A stretch of 64,000 nucleotides of DNA from Pelosinus fermentans DSM 17108 (GTDB lineage: Bacteria; Bacillota; Negativicutes; DSM-13327), in assembly GCF_000271485.2 (NCBI RefSeq), contig NZ_AKVN02000001.1, positions 3,311,501 through 3,375,500 of the forward strand. Reading direction: 5' to 3'. Made by a program: the position numbers and the translations under genes. A model generated the notes under the pieces. The model ran no database searches. It saw only the letters and a list, made by a program, of their open reading frames with translations, and was not told the DNA's origin. The stretch's first letter is position 1. The number at the start of each line of letters is the position of its first letter. Of the stretch, positions 60,818 to 64,000 are shown piece by piece.

Positions 60818-61611
60818 CTATTTTTTTTTATGGCTGCCATAAATAATATGATATGTAGCAGGTATTTGCCCAAACTGCTCAAATGTATTTTTATAAAAAT
60901 CCATCATCGATAACATAAGCCGTCGATGAATTAATATATTCTCCCCTTTAGAAGAATTGTTAGCTCCTTTTTTTTTACTGACGTCAAAAACTCCCGAACA
61001 CCTTTGAACTTTTCTGTTATATTTTCCTCCTCAAGGTGAACTGAAAGCCCTAGACCACAAGTAATATCAGTTAATTTTCTCATAGAAATAAACTCAGGAC
61101 CATGGTGCACCCTTTTAATTTCTAAAGACCTATGCGCAGCTTGAAAGGACTGATTTAATTCATAAAAAGTTTGTTCACCAAAAGTAGCATAGATAAGACA
61201 CCCTCCAGGTAATAAATGACGCTCCATTTGCGTAAAAGCCTGCTGATAATCATTAAACCACTGAAACGCAGCATTAGAAACAATCAAATCAAACTTCTCA
61301 GACAACTTCAGATTTTCTCCATCTTCCAGCGCAAAACTTACATTCTCATATTGAGATAAGTTTTTAGTAGCCACAGTTAACATTTCTGACGAAATATCGC
61401 TCGCGGTAATTTTCGCCATAGGATACCTTTGTGCTAGAAGCGTTGTCAAAAATCCTGTACCGCAGCCAATTTCTAGGATATTCTGAAATACCCCGGCTTC
61501 TTTAACCAATTCCAATAAAGAATATCCCATGCTTTTTTGTACAACTGCATATTCATCATAAGCTTGAGACCTTCTGCCAAAATGACAGCTTACCTGGGTT
61601 TTGCTAATCAT
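60818..61611 (-). CDS. bioC: Malonyl-ACP O-methyltransferase BioC (interrupted at an A9 tract)
   Basis: Methylates malonyl-ACP to disguise it for pimelate synthesis in biotin formation. FGRRSQAYDEYAVVQKSMG and ILEIGCGTGFLTTLLAQRYP (SAM loop), then FDLIVSNAAFQWFND, match BioC. The frame stops at 60931 (KKKELTILLKGRIY), but the next frame continues GANNSSKGENILIHRRLMLS and YKNTFEQFGQIPATYHIIYG to a TAG at 60818-60820, the normal BioC C-terminus. The shift lies at A9 (60969-60977 on the plus strand as T9); A10 would fuse them. Start MISKTQVSCH after GGAGGGGG; overlaps bioH as ATGA. Confidence 0.85.
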
Positions 61612-62306
61612 GATACCCCCTCCATTACTAGATCTTTTACATACTTTTCTTGCGTTATAAAGGGAACATGCCCTGTGCCATGCAGCAATCTTAGCTCGGC
61701 CTGCGGTAAATGCTGCAACAAGTATTGAGCAGCACTTGGGGGGCAAATCTTATCTTCCATACCATGGATAATGAGACAGGGAAGATTAACTTTCGCCAGT
61801 TCCTGCCGTAAATCTTGTTCCATTAAATAAGTAAGCCCTGCTTGCAAACTACTAACATTAATGTTAGAAAAATGAGGCGCTATGTAAGTAATAAATTTTT
61901 GGTGCCATTCTTTTTCCATTGGGGAAAACATTAAATGATAAAATTCCATTTGCGTCTCCCACGAATTACGAGCAAGCTTACGGCTTAAGTTTTTTACTAC
62001 ACTTCCAGGTAATCCCCCCTCATAATTCTGGCACAAAGTAAATCGCGGTGTAGTTGATAGAAGAATCAGCTGCGCAATTTTCGCGGTATACTCAGTTGCT
62101 AATTGCAACGCTAACATTCCTCCTAAAGACCATCCCACCAGTGTAATTTTTTCCTCTTCCTGCTTGCATATCTCCAAAAAAGTTTTTGTCAAGTGTTGAT
62201 AATCAGGGTAGTTTGCACAATCATAGATATGCTTTTTCTTCCCTGTAAAGCTTTGCGGCCAAATGGCTTTATTAGTTGCCCAACCATGAATGAAAAGAAC
62301 TGACAT
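61608..62306 (-). CDS. bioH: Pimeloyl-ACP methyl ester esterase (BioH-like alpha/beta hydrolase)
   Basis: 232 residues. SVLFIHGWATNKAIW holds the oxyanion HGW, ITLVGWSLGGMLALQLA the nucleophile elbow (GWSLGG), and LLHGTGHVPFIT the catalytic His; CLIIHGMEDKICPP carries the Asp. This fits BioH, which removes the methyl group added by BioC; the two genes overlap and share a BirA box, supporting the assignment. ATG after AAAGGAGTG. Confidence 0.9.
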   Translation of the reverse strand: MSVLFIHGWATNKAIWPQSFTGKKKHIYDCANYPDYQHLTKTFLEICKQEEEKITLVGWSLGGMLALQLATEYTAKIAQLILLSTTPRFTLCQNYEGGLPGSVVKNLSRKLARNSWETQMEFYHLMFSPMEKEWHQKFITYIAPHFSNINVSSLQAGLTYLMEQDLRQELAKVNLPCLIIHGMEDKICPPSAAQYLLQHLPQAELRLLHGTGHVPFITQEKYVKDLVMEGVS

Positions 62307-62328
62307 CTAGACACTCCTTTATGCAGTA

Positions 62329-62360
62329 TTGTTAACCTTAAAATTCTTTTTGGTTAACAA
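62329..62360. promoter_or_regulatory. BirA operator
   Basis: TTGTTAACC, 14 bp, GGTTAACAA: the Firmicute BirA box. It begins 23 bp upstream of the bioH ATG and overlaps the start of transcription. Confidence 0.92.
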
Positions 62361-62364
62361 TACT

Positions 62365-62393
62365 ATTATAGTAATAATTGGAAAAATAATCAA
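62365..62393 (-). promoter_or_regulatory. Promoter of bioH-bioC
   Basis: On the minus strand TTGATT (62388-62393), 17 bp, TATAAT (62365-62370), immediately upstream of the BirA box. Confidence 0.8.
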
Positions 62394-62490
62394 GCTATTA
62401 ATTTCACACCTGATAATTCATTTTATTCCATAAAAAAAACCTCTCCCATTCTGGAAAAACGGGTATGCGCCACTCTATTCCACAAAAAAA

Positions 62491-62519
62491 AGAATCCATC
62501 CCAGCTACGGAATGGATTG
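62491..62519. terminator. Hairpin
   Basis: AATCCAT / ATGGATT after an A-run; similar in sequence to the ferritin terminator. Confidence 0.5.
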
Positions 62520-62628
62520 TTGACCTTATCATCTTGCATGATCTCCACTTTTGACTCACCTGTAAAATAAAGACAATTAAAAACGGATCGTTCTAAATTA
62601 TCTTTATTTATCAGTATGCCAACTAGAA

Positions 62629-62673
62629 GAGAAGCTACCCATAATAGCTAAGTTCTTATGGGTAGCTTCTCTT
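62629..62673. terminator. Terminator hairpin before element E copy 15
   Basis: AGAGAAGCTACCCATAA with its exact complement, 11 nt loop. Confidence 0.8.
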
Positions 62674-62718
62674 TATAAAGGCTAAATCCTTCTATATCTT
62701 CACATTATAAGTATAAAA

Positions 62719-62775
62719 ATGTTACTTTTATGGACATGACACCAAGGTCACTTTAAAACACTGTTTACAAGTTTT
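62719..62775 (+). repeat. Element E copy 15 (left 57 bp)
   Basis: ATGTTACTTTTATGGACATG to GTTTACAAGTTTT, then the 3' end of the radical SAM gene. Right half missing. Confidence 0.82.
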
Positions 62776-62786
62776 GTCAACACTCT

Positions 62787-63911
62787 CTAAAAAATCATCT
62801 CTCCTGGTTTATAGCCGTCAGGCAATTCTTCTTCACTTAAAAATTTGAAATTGTCATCACGCAGTATTGGTAAAAATACTTCGTATGGAATCCTGGAAAA
62901 CTCACCGGCATAATTACTGGCTCCGAACCACTTACCCTCTTTGCTGCTCAAATTTAAATCTCTAGCAAATTTTGTATTGTTTGAGCAATCATGTACTACT
63001 AAATCCCATTTATCTTCTTCGGCTATTTTCATGAATTTCATAGTTAATTCTCTACTCCAAATTGGAGATATATAGCCATGTCTGGAAATATACATATTTT
63101 CCCCATAATAATTGTCTATGTTATTCTCATTTAAATGTAATTCTGCACAGTTGATAAAATCGAGTTTTGTCTCTAAGATTGCTTGCTTTTTCTTAAAAAA
63201 AGCTTCAAAAAACTCAGGAGTCATTGGAGTTTCAATGCCTACATTTTCAATATATTTTTTCGCTATTCCTATATTTTCAATAACTTTGTCTGAACATCTG
63301 GCAGCACCCAAGTTGAAACGTATCTCATTAAGACCGGCTTCACCTAATGCTTTCAAGGTCTCTTCCGTAGCTAAAGTACCATTTGTATATAGATGTTGAT
63401 GAATCTGAGCATCACTAAATTTCTTTATCACCGAATAGTATTTTTCTATTTCCATGAACGGCTCCAAATAAACGTAGGAAATGCCAGTGGGTTTCTGGTG
63501 GATGGAAAGAAGTAAATCAATATCCTTCTCATAAAATTTTGTTCCTCCTATTTCCCACATACCTTCGCCAACTGGAGGAATATCTTCTAGTTCTCCATAA
63601 TTATAACAGAACTTGCACTCTATGTTACATTTGTTCGTTTTCCTAATTGCACTGAGTCCAGTGCCTAACAAACAAGAACGACAGCCTTTTGGGAATTTGT
63701 TTTCATTTCCCACAAAAAAAGTTCTATTCTCCAAAGTTTTTAAACTTCTAATTTCCGACATTAACGTATTATTTCTATGATCAATCGCTGCCTCAAGTTG
63801 CGCAAAAGTAGCGTAAATGATTTCTTGTTGTTTTATCATAAGTTCCTCTTCCTCAGGCAATATTGAAAAAAATTCAAACCATATCAATGCATCTTTCTTT
63901 GAAATTTTCAT
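62787..63911 (-). CDS. Radical SAM domain protein of unknown specificity
   Basis: 374 residues. KTNKCNIECKFCYNYGE is the CxxxCxxC cluster motif (about residue 95), preceded by another cysteine pair KGCRSCLLGTG. YLEPFMEIEKYYSV and HLYTNGTLATEETLKALGEAGLNEIRFNL follow the radical SAM barrel. An N-terminal helical part of about 75 residues is unusual. Neighbours give no clue to substrate. ATG after GAGGAGG. Confidence 0.85.
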   Translation of the reverse strand: MKISKKDALIWFEFFSILPEEEELMIKQQEIIYATFAQLEAAIDHRNNTLMSEIRSLKTLENRTFFVGNENKFPKGCRSCLLGTGLSAIRKTNKCNIECKFCYNYGELEDIPPVGEGMWEIGGTKFYEKDIDLLLSIHQKPTGISYVYLEPFMEIEKYYSVIKKFSDAQIHQHLYTNGTLATEETLKALGEAGLNEIRFNLGAARCSDKVIENIGIAKKYIENVGIETPMTPEFFEAFFKKKQAILETKLDFINCAELHLNENNIDNYYGENMYISRHGYISPIWSRELTMKFMKIAEEDKWDLVVHDCSNNTKFARDLNLSSKEGKWFGASNYAGEFSRIPYEVFLPILRDDNFKFLSEEELPDGYKPGEMIF

Positions 63912-64000
63912 AATGTATCCTCCTCTAATTAATCCGTTAGTTTAAAAATTTTTACACTGTTTTTTAGATTTTTCTTTATATATCAAAGGTTGCAGAGTTT

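Overview
What this is. The window is AT-rich DNA with strong GGAGG-type ribosome sites, GTG/TTG starts in several genes, and alternating short operons separated by intrinsic terminators. An alpha/beta-type spore protein, HydE, a Tat-exported [NiFe] hydrogenase with FixC/FixX-like partners, MotAB, ferritin and a BirA-controlled biotin gene pair point to a motile, spore-forming anaerobic Firmicute. My best inference is a diderm Negativicute of the Sporomusaceae (Pelosinus or Sporomusa-like); no rRNA or other taxonomic marker is present to prove it.

Region 1, about 1-17.4 kb, is compact and looks like stable chromosome: NAD(P)HX repair (nnr) with acpS; motA-motB; hydE; xpt; a FixX/FixC-like pair divergent from a [NiFe] hydrogenase whose cytochrome b gene is convergent; a spore protein; a ROK repressor upstream of an MFS transporter; ferritin; a thioredoxin-fold DUF255 protein; and a DJ-1/PfpI protein.

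Region 2, about 17.5-62.8 kb, is an accessory zone. Its most striking property is a dispersed repeat (called element E here) found in 15 full or partial copies, all on the same strand, none in the first 17.5 kb. A full copy is about 300 bp, carries four boxes of the form CCATNACATGYCAY, has a right half made of two ~90 bp direct repeats, and usually sits just beyond an intrinsic terminator hairpin. Between the copies lie small gene blocks read almost entirely from the minus strand: a RelE/AbrB-type toxin-antitoxin pair, a HEPN/MNT pair, a primase-helicase-phospholipase D protein of the TOTE conflict type, low-molecular-weight phosphatase and immunity-like proteins, MarR/HXXEE, MFS/AraC genes, an Lnt-like acyltransferase, a WYL regulator with a reductase, and small enzymes. 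An IS66 element lies inside an IS21 remnant that lies inside a copy of E.

Many genes here are broken by single events: G-run slips in the TOTE gene and in one phosphatase copy, an in-frame TAA in a HEPN-like gene, an in-frame TGA in a DJ-1 gene, a 13 bp tandem duplication in a DUF6155 gene, and N-terminal-only or C-terminal-only relics of DUF255, ImmA/IrrE, EamA, XRE, flavodoxin, carbonic anhydrase, PNPOx and MFS genes. Several relic ends coincide with the core of element E.

The last part (60.8-62.4 kb) is a BirA-box-controlled bioH-bioC operon in which bioC is interrupted at an A9 tract, followed by a radical SAM gene. A promoter plus a ~94 nt branched RNA with a terminator at 57.6 kb is an orphan structured RNA candidate.
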